DNA from: Aeromicrobium duanguangcaii
GTDB lineage: Bacteria > Actinomycetota > Actinomycetes > Propionibacteriales > Nocardioidaceae
DNA length: 64,000 nucleotides
NCBI RefSeq assembly: GCF_024508295.1
Contig: NZ_CP101990.1
Coordinates: 1,488,001 to 1,552,000, forward strand
Direction: 5' to 3'
Shown here: piece by piece, positions 1-8,510 of the stretch
Position numbering within the stretch: position 1 is the stretch's first letter
How the letters are laid out: the number at the start of each line of letters is the position of its first letter
Notes under the pieces: model-generated
What the model was told of the DNA's origin: nothing
Seen by the model: only the letters and a program-made list of their open reading frames with translations
The model's database searches: none
Program-made: the position numbers and the translations under genes

Positions 1-66
1 GGGGCCTGTTGCTCGGCCGGGCCGAGGAGGTCAGGCGAACAGCCGCTCGGGCTCGTCGAGATCGCC

Positions 67-1239
67 CTAGTTGAGCAAGGGGGGAGCACTCGTCACATAT
101 CGCTCGGTCCAGCTGGCCGGCGGGTCGAGGTGCCGCTCGGCGAGGTGACCGTGCGACTTCATGTTGTGGTGCTTGCGGCACAGGCATCGCAGATTCCGTG
201 CCGAGGTCTCGCCGCCTGAGTCGTAGTCCTGGGCGTGGTCGAGGTCGGTCTCGAACACCGGTGCTCGGCACCCGGCGACCCGACAGGTGCCGTCCCGCCA
301 GTGGAGGGCCTGTCTCAGTGACTCGGTGGGGCGGTACGCCAGGACCGTGGTGTCGAGTACCCCACCCATCGGGTCGAGCACCAGTCGACGGAACACGGTG
401 TGCTCGCTGGCCGCCAGTTCGCGGACCCATTCGTGGCCCAGCGGCTCGCCGTCGCGGGTGATCCCCGGGCCGGTGGTGAGGCCGATCAGATCGGTGGCCG
501 CGATGCTGATCGCGATCTCGGCGCGGATGTCGGTGGACGTGCCGGTGCAGGACGTGAGCCAGTGCCCGAGGATGTCGGCCTGCTTCTGGTCGCGCGTGCG
601 GGTGTCGCGGGTGTCGGTCTCGGGGTCGATGCCGGGAAGGGCACGGGCCGCCTTGCGCAGGCGTTCGGCCGCGGCGATGGCCACGCCCGTGGGCAGCAGT
701 GCGTTGAGCCAGCTGGTGCCGTCGTCGTTGTGGGTGACCGAGACGCGGCGGGTTTCGACGGCGCGTGCCGTCTCGGCGGCCGCCTGCTCGGGCTCGATCC
801 GGGCGCGGAAGCGGCGCAGCCAGCCCTTCAGCTCGCCGACGGTGTGGGTTGACGCATAGGTGATGGCCGCCCGCTCGAGAGCTTCCCAACTCTCGCGTTC
901 GGTGAGTCGTTCGGCGGTGTCGGCGATCGCACTGGCACGGGAGGCATCCACATCGCCGACGCGGAACGCCGCCCACACGGCGGGCGTCCGCTCGCGCAGG
1001 GTCTCGGTCTCGAAGACGATCGCCCAGACATGGCGCTCGGTGACCCGCAGAGCCTGGGCGATCTCAAGCGTGACCTCGCGCCGGGCCAGCTCCTTGCTCA
1101 GGACGATGTCGTCGGAGCGATCGATCTCGGCCACTCGGCGGTCATGGTGCCGGGTGATCAACTGCCATTCTGCGAACTCGGCCATCGCCCGGGCGCGACG
1201 GACACCGTCGAACGCGCCAGCCGTGGTTTCGAACTCCAT
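67..1239 (-). CDS. DUF222/13E12-type HNH endonuclease protein
   Basis: A 390-residue protein of the DUF222-HNH family that is multicopy in many actinobacteria. The long N-terminal helical region matches DUF222 in style. A C-terminal HNH module at about residues 314-365 has two Cys pairs (CRVAGC and CLC), an LDH and a final KHH, as expected for a metal-dependent nuclease. The start is placed at the ATG giving MEFETTAGAF; upstream in-frame codons are arginine-rich and unconvincing. The role of the family is unsettled, though some members are linked to mobile repeats. The stop is TAG, and the same frame stays open for 11 more codons to a second stop, so the C-terminus may be slightly truncated. 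Confidence 0.88.
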   Translation of the reverse strand: MEFETTAGAFDGVRRARAMAEFAEWQLITRHHDRRVAEIDRSDDIVLSKELARREVTLEIAQALRVTERHVWAIVFETETLRERTPAVWAAFRVGDVDASRASAIADTAERLTERESWEALERAAITYASTHTVGELKGWLRRFRARIEPEQAAAETARAVETRRVSVTHNDDGTSWLNALLPTGVAIAAAERLRKAARALPGIDPETDTRDTRTRDQKQADILGHWLTSCTGTSTDIRAEIAISIAATDLIGLTTGPGITRDGEPLGHEWVRELAASEHTVFRRLVLDPMGGVLDTTVLAYRPTESLRQALHWRDGTCRVAGCRAPVFETDLDHAQDYDSGGETSARNLRCLCRKHHNMKSHGHLAERHLDPPASWTERYVTSAPPLLN

Positions 1240-1351
1240 GCACCCAACGTAGTGGGCGCCACCGACAGTTCTTCGAGGGACGCGCGACGGCGCAATCCAT
1301 GGGATCCGCAATCCCGCCTCGGCAGGTCCTCCACTGCGGCAGTATGCGGAT

Positions 1352-2455
1352 ATGACTCACGGGGCGGGCAGCGTGAACGGCGAGGGCATCTTTCAGATCA
1401 GTCCGGGAGGGGAGCTTCTCTCGCTCGAAGTGACGCCCTATGAGGCCGAGGACGTTCTGCAAGCACTTCTCGAAACGCACCCTGACCTGCTCGCAGGGGC
1501 ACAGATGACCCCTGAAGTCCCGCGTCGCTGGGCACTCGTGAAGCGTGAGCAGGGCGTTCCGGATCGTGATGACTCGGGATCGCGCTGGAGTGTCGACCAT
1601 CTGTTCGTCGATCAGGACGCGGTTCCCACCTTGGTGGAGGTCAAGCGATCGACGGACACCCGCATCCGCCGTGAGGTCGTCGGACAGATGTTGGACTACG
1701 CCGCGAACGGGGTCAGGTACTGGCCGGCTGAGAGCCTGCAACTGGCATTCGAAGCGACCCAATCGGCGCTCGGGAACAGTCCACGTGGAACTCTCGCGTC
1801 GCTGTGCGACGACGGCGACGTAAGTGCCGAGGGGTTCTTTGCCCGAGTCGGTGACAACCTCCGCGCCGGGCGCATCAGGATGGTGTTCGTCGCCGATGTC
1901 ATCCCCGATGAACTCATGCGAATCGTCGAGTTCCTCAACGAGCAGATGAACCCGGCGGAGGTCTTCGCTGTCCAGGTCAAGCGGTTCCGGGCGCAAGGGC
2001 ACGAGGACAGCGTGATCGTCCCGGCCGTCTACGGACGGACCGCCGCAGCAAGTACGAAGAACCCGCAGCGGCGCATGCGGGATCGAGCGACTGCTGTTGA
2101 TGCGTCCAGGCCCGAGACGATTCGACTGATCGAGCTCATCACGGGGTTCGCGCCGGCAGCCGGACTCACGGTCCGAGAGACGCCTGGCGGCGCCGTTCTC
2201 GAGACCTCGGAGCGAGAGACTGTCGCGAACGTCTACCTCGACCCATACGACAGCCTCGACATCCCGTTGGAGCGGTGGAGAGCGCGTGGACTCGTCGATC
2301 AGGCGGAGTCACTCCACGCATCCTTGAATGGGCTGACGGACAAGGCATTGACCGCGAAGATCCCGTCCCTCCCGTCTCGGGACGTCGTGGCCCACTGGTC
2401 GCAGGTTCGTTCAGTGCTGCAGCGAATCGCGGATCTTCACCGTTCGATTCCGTAG
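1352..2455 (+). CDS. PD-(D/E)XK-like nuclease-domain protein
   Basis: A 367-residue soluble protein. Around residues 80-118 it has the layout of a restriction-endonuclease-like core: an aspartate in VDHLF (about D82), then a beta strand ending in the catalytic-type triad E-V-K (about 96-98), and a helix with QMLDYAA. This pattern is common in uncharacterised actinobacterial nucleases that pair with an N-terminal sensing region. The C-terminal half (about 190-367) is not recognised. It starts at ATG about 110 bases from the divergent HNH gene, so the two may share a promoter region. The nuclease call is an inference from the motif. Substrate and partners are unknown. Confidence 0.7.
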   Translation: MTHGAGSVNGEGIFQISPGGELLSLEVTPYEAEDVLQALLETHPDLLAGAQMTPEVPRRWALVKREQGVPDRDDSGSRWSVDHLFVDQDAVPTLVEVKRSTDTRIRREVVGQMLDYAANGVRYWPAESLQLAFEATQSALGNSPRGTLASLCDDGDVSAEGFFARVGDNLRAGRIRMVFVADVIPDELMRIVEFLNEQMNPAEVFAVQVKRFRAQGHEDSVIVPAVYGRTAAASTKNPQRRMRDRATAVDASRPETIRLIELITGFAPAAGLTVRETPGGAVLETSERETVANVYLDPYDSLDIPLERWRARGLVDQAESLHASLNGLTDKALTAKIPSLPSRDVVAHWSQVRSVLQRIADLHRSIP

Positions 2456-2520
2456 GCCATCTCCAACTCTGGCGCAGAAATCACCACGGTCCGTGTGTTG
2501 GGCTCCGGGTCTGCCCGTTT

Positions 2521-2622
2521 GGAGCGCTTTGGCGACCATCACGAAGACGCCGTTGGCCCGCGGACCTAGGTGAGTGTGTGGACGTCCTCATTGGTCGCGA
2601 CACCGTCTCAGCGGGCGGTCAC
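2521..2622 (-). pseudogene. Remnant of a VOC-family C-terminus
   Basis: On the minus strand this stretch closely resembles the 3' end of the VOC gene at 3166-3621 (its bases 3197-3303). It reads GVATNEDVHTLT, then a stop where the intact gene has Tyr, then VRGP. After a one-base deletion the frame continues as NGVFVMVAKAL, against SGIIVMLAEAL in the intact gene. No upstream part of a VOC domain is present. It is a decayed partial copy. An intact membrane-protein gene lies between the copy and the parent-like gene and overlaps the edge of the remnant by a few bases. Confidence 0.7.
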
Positions 2623-3131
2623 CGATTCTGAGGATGCCGTAGGCGTTGACGGACGATGCGCTGGATCATGATCGGATACCCGTGGAGGAAGAGGCCGGCC
2701 AAAAGGACCTGGACGGCTCCGACGGCATGCCCTGCGCCGACGGTCGCGACTGCCAGCGGAAGCGTGGCCACCCAGGCGATGGCGTGACCCGTCTCGGAGA
2801 GTTCTGTGCCGCGGAGCAGGCGACTCAGGCGGGTGTGACCCTCACCTTGCTCACGCAGGCTGCCGATGACCGAGTTCCAGCCGATGCGTCCCAGCAGTCG
2901 ACGCAGCGCGTCGGCCCCGAGCAGTGCATAGATTCTCGGTTCTGCGCTGGCGACCGCGTATCGGCGGCGTGCGGTGTCGACGAACAGCGGCCCGGTGAGC
3001 AGACCCAGGAAGGTGAATCCGCCCTGTACGACGATCGCGTAGGCGAGATGGTCCGGCCCGATGAAGCGCCATCCGGTGATCGCCAGGCCGGCCGCCACGA
3101 TGACGCCGACCGCAGCACCGCTCGATCTCAC
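2619..3131 (-). CDS. Small membrane protein
   Basis: A 170-residue protein with hydrophobic segments near residues 5-25, 33-50 and 120-150, so probably four short membrane passes. The C-terminus reads LHGYPIMIQRIVRQRL. This resembles the YPIMxQRYNR-type tail of the glycosyl-diaponeurosporenoate acyltransferase (CrtO-like) membrane family, but no carotenoid gene is nearby and the match is only to that motif. It lies 34 bases downstream of the VOC gene on the same strand and may be co-transcribed. Function is unassigned. Confidence 0.7.
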   Translation of the reverse strand: MRSSGAAVGVIVAAGLAITGWRFIGPDHLAYAIVVQGGFTFLGLLTGPLFVDTARRRYAVASAEPRIYALLGADALRRLLGRIGWNSVIGSLREQGEGHTRLSRLLRGTELSETGHAIAWVATLPLAVATVGAGHAVGAVQVLLAGLFLHGYPIMIQRIVRQRLRHPQNR

Positions 3132-3165
3132 GCGTCACAGGCTAGCCGCACGGCTCCGGCGGTGC

Positions 3166-3621
3166 TCAGCCCTTCCGGAGTGCCTCGGCCTTCTGGAGTG
3201 CCTCGGCGAGCATCACGATGATGCCGCTGGGTCCGCGGACGTAGGTGAGCCTGTAGATGCCCTCATACGTCGCGACCCCTCGCAGCGGGTGGCAGCCGTG
3301 CCAGGCGGCGATCTCGAGGGCCTCGTCGAGGTCGTCTACGGAGAAGGCCACACGGTGCATGCCGATCTCGTTCGGCCGGGTCGGCTCCGTCTCGATGGGG
3401 TCGGGGTGGATGTACTCGAACAGCTCCAGGCGGCCGTGGCCGTCGGGGGTCTGGAGCATCGCGATGCGCACGTGGTTCCCGTCGAGGCCGACGGCGGTCT
3501 CGGCCCACTCGCCGCTGACGGTGTCGCGACCGAGCTCCGTGAGGCCGAGATCGGTGAAGAAGGCGATCGCCGCGTCGATGTCGCGGACGGCGATGCCGAC
3601 GTTCTCGAGCTTGATGGGCAT
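3166..3621 (-). CDS. VOC family (glyoxalase/dioxygenase-fold) protein
   Basis: A 151-residue single-domain vicinal-oxygen-chelate protein. It opens with LENVGIAVRDIDAAIAFF, the first beta-alpha module. The second module starts near GMHRVAFSVDDLDEAL, and the end is RGPSGIIVMLAEAL. The spaced His and Glu residues that bind a divalent metal in this fold are plausible (H in GMHRVAF, E in RLELFEY). Members include glyoxalase I, extradiol dioxygenases and fosfomycin-resistance proteins; the sequence does not say which. A decayed partial copy of its 3' end lies at 2521-2622. Confidence 0.88.
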   Translation of the reverse strand: MPIKLENVGIAVRDIDAAIAFFTDLGLTELGRDTVSGEWAETAVGLDGNHVRIAMLQTPDGHGRLELFEYIHPDPIETEPTRPNEIGMHRVAFSVDDLDEALEIAAWHGCHPLRGVATYEGIYRLTYVRGPSGIIVMLAEALQKAEALRKG

Positions 3622-3840
3622 GCGTGAACACTAGGCAAGACAGGAGTCGGAGGCCATGGCCCAAAGCGATCCCAGCGTCATCAGCATGTGGAATGAACGA
3701 CGCGCTTCAGTACCGGAGGGCAACCGGTCCAGGTGCGGGAGCAGGCGGGTCCAGTTACTGGGGCCGAGTCACTCCCGGTGTGCCTGGTCGCGGCGCGCGT
3801 GCCACCGGTGCCGACGATTCGGCCGGCGTGCCAGTAGGGC

Positions 3841-5565
3841 CTACCGGCCGAGCCCGTCCGAAGCTGCAATCGATCGGTCGGGGATCTCATCACGACCCGC
3901 GAACTGGAGGCGTTCGGACTCGGGAAGCATCATTGACTCCGCCAGGATCGCTGCGAGCGCCTCGACGTCGCGCGTTCCGATCTGAGGCGAGAAGAACCAC
4001 TCGTGATTCTTCATTCGGGTAATGAGATCGATCCTGCTTTCCTGGGACTCACCTTCACTAACGATGGCTCGCACGTAGCGAACCTCGTCGAGCTTGGTGT
4101 CGTCTTGGAAGACAGCTTCCTTGAATAACCCAGTCGTGTCACCAGTCAGGATTCGACGGTCGGTGACGGCGACCATGACGCGGTTCGGGTCCTTGTCGAG
4201 AGTCGAGCCGATCTTCTCCTTCGCCGCGCTCACGACAGCACCGACTCTGCCATGGGCAGGGTTCTCAGCGCCCAAGCCGATGGCGCGTAGTTGCTCGTCG
4301 GGTTCCAGTAACCAACGCAGGAGCTCCCAGTACGGGTCAAGGGCCACGTCCGGAGGAGCACACACGACTTCAGGTCTCGCGAGGGGTGCCGAGGGCGCGA
4401 GAAACGTGTCCCCCAGTGGGGCAATGGCTTCGAGGACGCTCGACGCAAGCTTTCGAGTGGTGTCGATGTCTTTTCGCTTCGAAGACAACTTGAGCGAGCT
4501 GGGTCCCGGCATCGCGACGATGATCCGTAACTCTCGCGTGAGCGAACCCAACAGGGTCGCAATGTCGTCGAGGTCGGAGGTGAGCTCGCGCTGAGTGTTC
4601 TCGACGATGGACTCGAAGTGCTTTGCTTCGGCGGGGTCTGTTGCGCCCGCCTCTCGCGCGACGGCACCCGCGAGCGCTTGGAATCCGGTCCACGCCTTCA
4701 CTGCTGCCAAGAGGGCGAAGGCGTCGAACGCGATCGTTTGCGCATTCGACTGCAGGAACTCCCGCCGCTGGCGAACGTTCAGTTCGGTGATCTTCCGAAG
4801 ATGGTCCTCGATACTTGAACGGTACTTGTTGCGTTCCGTACCTATGTCAGTCTTCTTGCTCGCGATCGTGTCCCACAGTGACGCAGGCACTGAACCTGCG
4901 ATCTGAGCAGCTTCGAGCGCCTGGTCGACGGACTCGATGAGACTCATCAGCCGCGCTCGTTCGTCTCGGCGGTTGCTCTCGATCACGCTTTGCGTCAGAT
5001 CGATGTTCCTCCGGACTAGTGCGCTGACCTCGTTCAGTTGAGTCTGTAGCGCAACCATCGCGAGGGCGGGACCGAGCGCGACGGCCGTCTGGGCAACGCT
5101 TACACCTGCCGCGGGAGTAAATCGTGCTTGGGCGAGCGTTTTTGTCGAACCTTTCGGGAGCAGGATGGTTCCGAGGTTCTTGCCGTCCTTGACCGCGAGC
5201 CGCCCGCCTGCATTCAGCAGGGCTCGGCTCTCCTCCGAGAGTCGGTAAAGCCCCTGCATGCTTGCGGCGCCCTGAGCGAGGTTTCCACCCACTGTGGCGG
5301 CGGTACCTGCGGCCGCAACGACGCTGGCGATGTGCGTGTGATCGCGCGTTGAGAGCAGCCCCGTGTTCAGTCGTTCGAGGGAGTTTTCCAGCTCCTCGGG
5401 GAGCTCACCGAAAACGGCAACGACGTTAGGGAGCACCTCGACGAGTTCCGGTGCCGTCTCGTTCGCCCGCGATTCGTCTTCTTCGTTGGGAAGCCCCGGT
5501 CTACCGGGGCCGGACTCCTGGCCATCGATAGGCTCATCGGTGCCGTCCGAGACGTTCTCGGGCAT
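3841..5565 (-). CDS. Large protein with hydrophobic segments, coiled coil and C-terminal PH-like domain
   Basis: A 574-residue unrecognised protein. The start is ATG 5565 (MPENVSDG), with AGGAG a few bases upstream. The first 60 residues are acidic and disordered. Two Ala/Gly-rich hydrophobic stretches follow (about 75-105 and 150-180), then a long charged helical region with probable coiled coil (about 190-310). A C-terminal domain reads RVMVAVTDRRILTGDTTGLF and resembles bacterial PH domains (bPH/YokE type). Base composition looks less GC-rich than the core genes. Possible roles are membrane association or membrane-active effector; nothing in the neighbours decides. The PH call is an inference from pattern. 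Confidence 0.75.
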   Translation of the reverse strand: MPENVSDGTDEPIDGQESGPGRPGLPNEEDESRANETAPELVEVLPNVVAVFGELPEELENSLERLNTGLLSTRDHTHIASVVAAAGTAATVGGNLAQGAASMQGLYRLSEESRALLNAGGRLAVKDGKNLGTILLPKGSTKTLAQARFTPAAGVSVAQTAVALGPALAMVALQTQLNEVSALVRRNIDLTQSVIESNRRDERARLMSLIESVDQALEAAQIAGSVPASLWDTIASKKTDIGTERNKYRSSIEDHLRKITELNVRQRREFLQSNAQTIAFDAFALLAAVKAWTGFQALAGAVAREAGATDPAEAKHFESIVENTQRELTSDLDDIATLLGSLTRELRIIVAMPGPSSLKLSSKRKDIDTTRKLASSVLEAIAPLGDTFLAPSAPLARPEVVCAPPDVALDPYWELLRWLLEPDEQLRAIGLGAENPAHGRVGAVVSAAKEKIGSTLDKDPNRVMVAVTDRRILTGDTTGLFKEAVFQDDTKLDEVRYVRAIVSEGESQESRIDLITRMKNHEWFFSPQIGTRDVEALAAILAESMMLPESERLQFAGRDEIPDRSIAASDGLGR

Positions 5566-5687
5566 TTTGTCTCCTGGCGAGTCGGGTGGTGCGGCGGTGC
5601 CCGGACGGTCCGTCACCCTGCAGGGAGTGTAGATCTCCGCGGCCACACATTTGAGGCAAACGACGAACGACTAACGACCGCAACGTC

Positions 5688-6449
5688 TCACGGCTCGTGG
5701 TTGGCCAAGCGTTCGCTGGGCTCGCACGTGACGTGAATCCAGCCCTCCCTCCGCGCTGCAGCGGCGTCTTCGCCAGGCGGGGGGATGGTCAGGTCGAGAT
5801 CGCGTGCTCGTGCGACGAGCGCACACACTACGGCGTCGCACACGTCGTCGCTCTTGAAGAACCTTGGGACCAAATCCTGGTCTGCGGTCAGGAACGGAAA
5901 GTTCGACTGCAAGGCGGGCCACGCAAGCTTCGACTTGCCGAACTCCCAAGCCGAGAGCGCTGCTGCGGGATAGGTCTCGCACACCGTTCCGTCCGACCCG
6001 GACCGATCGACAGCGACACCGAGACGAAGCAGTTCTGCCTCAACCAGCACCCACATGGCAGCGGTCGCCCCGAGCATCTGGAACGACGCGGGGAGCGGAC
6101 GAGTTCTGATCGCAGGATGTTCCGTGAGGAACCGGTCGGTGCGTCGTTGGGCGACCTGCTTGGTGCGCCAGACGCTCCAGTCACCCGGGCGAGGCAAGTC
6201 ATCATCGGGCAGAGGCTGGTCGTGCCGTTTCGCCATCAGAGCGACGAACAGATCCGGCCATCCGAATGGGACGTCGACGGCCCAGGTGCTTTCCCGGTGC
6301 TCAGCGATCAGTGGTGCGATGGCGATGGCTTCGAGTGGGTGACGCACGTCGACAACCCGAGCCTCACCTGGAACTGACCAGTCGATGGCGACGGCCGCGG
6401 TCTTCTTCTTGTTGGTCGAGACGTCGAGGCCCCAGGTCACGTGGTTCAC
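5688..6449 (-). CDS. DUF429 domain protein
   Basis: A 253-residue protein of the DUF429 family, which has an RNase H-like predicted nuclease fold. It opens with WGLDVSTNKKKTAAVAIDW, a typical first acidic strand (Asp in GLDVS). A second acidic strand is AVDVPFGWP, and near the C-terminus comes SDDVCDAVVCALVAR, the usual DAxxxAxxA helix with the last acidic residues. The start is placed at GTG 6449, with AGGAT upstream; the longer frame is unlikely at its N-terminus. Function in the family is not established. It stands alone on the minus strand. Confidence 0.82.
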   Translation of the reverse strand: MNHVTWGLDVSTNKKKTAAVAIDWSVPGEARVVDVRHPLEAIAIAPLIAEHRESTWAVDVPFGWPDLFVALMAKRHDQPLPDDDLPRPGDWSVWRTKQVAQRRTDRFLTEHPAIRTRPLPASFQMLGATAAMWVLVEAELLRLGVAVDRSGSDGTVCETYPAAALSAWEFGKSKLAWPALQSNFPFLTADQDLVPRFFKSDDVCDAVVCALVARARDLDLTIPPPGEDAAAARREGWIHVTCEPSERLANHEP

Positions 6450-6611
6450 CGGGACATCCTCGCGTGGATCTCGGTCCGAGAGCCGTGGTTCGGACGAATG
6501 AGTTCGTCTGGGTTGCGTCCTTGCAGAGGACCAGAGCATGGAAACCTGAGCGGTGCGTCGCGTGTCGTGGCAGACCGTGTGAAGCATGGGAGGCGTGGGG
6601 TCCGGAGGGAC

Positions 6612-7026
6612 GTGACGATGATGTCGTTCACCCCTTCGCCCTCACATGCCGAGGGCGAGAAGTCCACGGTGGTCGACTGGAGTCGAGAGTTGCGGCGTCC
6701 ACGGACGTCTGCCGGAGGCCCTGCACATCGCGCGCCAAGCATTGGCGGACGGTGATGCCGCCGAAGCCGCGAGCCGTGACATGTCTTGTTCTGTCACGGG
6801 TTCCGCACCGCGCTGACGCGGTACCACGAAGGTGAGGACCGCCCGCTCTTCCCCTCGATCACGGAAGCCCATCCACAGTTTGAGCGAGCGCCTGCGTCGA
6901 CAGTCACTTCGAGGGTTTCGCCGCCGTCATGCAGTCGCACCTCCGCTACAAGAGCGACAACTGCTGGTGGTGCTCGAAACCCTCGAGTTGGATGCGCAGG
7001 TCGACGCAGTCTGCGGTCGGCTGTGA
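6612..7026 (+). pseudogene. Hemerythrin-type (HHE) domain gene, multiply frameshifted
   Basis: Four reading-frame pieces together spell an actinobacterial hemerythrin-domain protein. The first is TVVDWSRELRR, ending near 6695. The second is VHGRLPEALHIARQAL, ending near 6780. The third is LFCHGFRTALTRYHEGEDR with LFPSITEAHP, with metal-ligand style His and Glu residues. After an apparent internal deletion near 6870-6905 come HFEGFAAVMQSHLRY and, in another frame, ERQLLVVLETLELDAQV up to a stop at 7024-7026. At least three frameshifts plus the deletion mean it cannot make the full protein. Intact members bind a di-iron centre. Confidence 0.75.
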
Positions 7027-7041
7027 TGGAAAGGTGGGGGA

Positions 7042-7461
7042 GTGACGGACGAGTACACGTTGATCGAGTCAGCCCCCGACGAAGCGGACTACCTCCACCT
7101 GCGGCGCGCCTCGGGGCTCACGCCCAAGTCGCCCGAGCAGGCGAGGCCGGCGCTCGCGGGCGGGTGGGCCGCCTGCCACGTTCGCCACACGAGCGGCGAG
7201 ACGGTGGCGATGGGTCGCGTCATCGGCGACGGTGGCTGGTACTTCCACCTCGTCGACATGGCCGTGCTGCCGGACCACCAGCGGCGAGGGCTCGGTGATC
7301 GTGTCCTCTCGCATTTGCTGGACGTGATCCGCCGGGACGCCCCTCCCGGCGCCTACGTCTCGCTGATGGCCGATCCGCCGGGACGACGTCTGTACGAGCG
7401 TCACGGCTTCGTCGAGAGCGCACCGCACTCGGTCGGGATGGTGCTGGCTCCGGGGACCTGA
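7042..7461 (+). CDS. GNAT family N-acetyltransferase
   Basis: A 139-residue GNAT protein. Motif A is MAVLPDHQRRGLGDRVL, the acetyl-CoA pyrophosphate-binding Q/R-x-x-G-x-G/A loop. The C-terminal motif B region reads RRLYERHGF, typical of this fold. The GTG start follows a purine-rich GGTGGGGG. It begins only 15 bases after the hemerythrin remnant. The acceptor substrate cannot be read from the sequence. Single-domain GNATs of this size modify small amines or protein N-termini. Confidence 0.88.
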   Translation: MTDEYTLIESAPDEADYLHLRRASGLTPKSPEQARPALAGGWAACHVRHTSGETVAMGRVIGDGGWYFHLVDMAVLPDHQRRGLGDRVLSHLLDVIRRDAPPGAYVSLMADPPGRRLYERHGFVESAPHSVGMVLAPGT

Positions 7462-7472
7462 CGCTCGTCTCG

Positions 7473-7874
7473 TCAGGTGGCGACCAACGGCGGATGGGCG
7501 GCGTCCACCGGGACGATGTCCCGACCCAGGGGCCACAGCGAGACGGGGATCAGCTTGAAGTTCGCCAGCCCCAGCGGGATCCCGATGATGGTGATGCAGA
7601 GCAGGGCGCCGGTCACGGCGTGCCCGATGGCCAGCCAGAACCCGGAGAGCACGAACCAGATGACGTTGCCGATGCCCGAGCCGACTCCGGCGGTGGGCTT
7701 GGTGACGACCGTGCGCCCGAACGGCCAGAGGGCGAACAGGCCGATCCTGAACGACGCGATGCCGAACGGGATGCCGATGATCGTGATGCACCAGAGCGCC
7801 CCGGCGACCATGTAGCCGAGAAACATCCAGAAGCCCGAGATGACGAGCCACAAGATGTTGAGCAGTAGTCGCAT
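7473..7874 (-). CDS. YccF family membrane protein
   Basis: A 133-residue membrane protein made of two similar YccF repeats. Each contains a hydrophobic stretch followed by a GIPFG or GIPLG type loop (CITIIGIPFGIASFRIG and CITIIGIPLGLANFKL). Repeat one spans about residues 3-60 and repeat two about 70-125. YccF proteins are inner-membrane proteins of unknown function. The gene is convergent with the upstream acetyltransferase, with 11 bases between stops, and is probably monocistronic. Confidence 0.9.
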   Translation of the reverse strand: MRLLLNILWLVISGFWMFLGYMVAGALWCITIIGIPFGIASFRIGLFALWPFGRTVVTKPTAGVGSGIGNVIWFVLSGFWLAIGHAVTGALLCITIIGIPLGLANFKLIPVSLWPLGRDIVPVDAAHPPLVAT

Positions 7875-7961
7875 GTTTCCCCCACGTGAGTTCGGACTCT
7901 CAGAATCTCACGCATTGGGGCTCAGGGCGGCGTGGTCCGCGCGGCCGTTCGACCGAGCGCG

Positions 7962-8510
7962 TCAGCCGATCGCGATCGTCTCGATCAGGTTCTGCGCGGG
8001 GTCCCACCAGTGGAGGCGATCGCAGACCAGGTCGGCCGGGGCCTCCGTGGAATCCAGGACGTCGAGGGCAGCAGGCAACAGGCGCCGGGGGACGCGGCGC
8101 GCCAAGGTGACGTGCGGAGTCCAGACAGGGTGCCGCACGCTAGGCACCAGTTCGCGGATGCGTGCCGTGGCGGCCGCCAGTGCCGGCTCGGGCTCGATCA
8201 GGTGCGCGATGGTGACGCGGGCGCCCTGACCGAACAGGACCAGACCTCGAACGCCCAGGCGCGCGGGCAGCAGTGGCGCGATCGCCTCGCGGGCCACCGG
8301 CAGGACGTCGGCGCCGATGCCGACGGCAGCCACCAGGGTCAGGTGCGGCGCATTGGTCATCGACCGGTGGTCTGCCTGCGACGGGACTCCCGCTGCCTTC
8401 AGCGCCTCCCACTGAGCCACGACCGCAGCGTCGGACGCGGGCTCGAAGCTGAGTTCGAGGGCTTGGTCGGGCACACGTGGAGGATAGGACAGAGGCACCC
8501 GCGGACTCAC
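7962..8510 (-). CDS. 2'-5' RNA ligase / 2H phosphoesterase family protein
   Basis: A 182-residue protein with the two HxTx motifs that define 2H phosphoesterases: PHLTL in the N-terminal half (about residue 55) and PHVTL in the C-terminal half (about residue 138). Family members process 2'-5' or cyclic phosphodiester bonds in RNA; the natural substrate of this one is unknown. The GTG start at 8510 overlaps the TGA of the upstream acetyltransferase (GTGA), which indicates translational coupling. A start at the GTG before PDQALEL is possible but has no better ribosome site. Confidence 0.85.
   Translation of the reverse strand: MSPRVPLSYPPRVPDQALELSFEPASDAAVVAQWEALKAAGVPSQADHRSMTNAPHLTLVAAVGIGADVLPVAREAIAPLLPARLGVRGLVLFGQGARVTIAHLIEPEPALAAATARIRELVPSVRHPVWTPHVTLARRVPRRLLPAALDVLDSTEAPADLVCDRLHWWDPAQNLIETIAIG

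Noticed and set aside
1427..1437. Match to the core of the dispersed motif in the PD-(D/E)XK gene
   Set aside because: Inside coding sequence and only the GAAGTGACGC core agrees; likely chance.
2619..3131. Carotenoid acyltransferase call for the small membrane protein
   Set aside because: Only the C-terminal YPIMIQR-type motif agrees, and no carotenoid gene is near; kept as an unassigned membrane protein.
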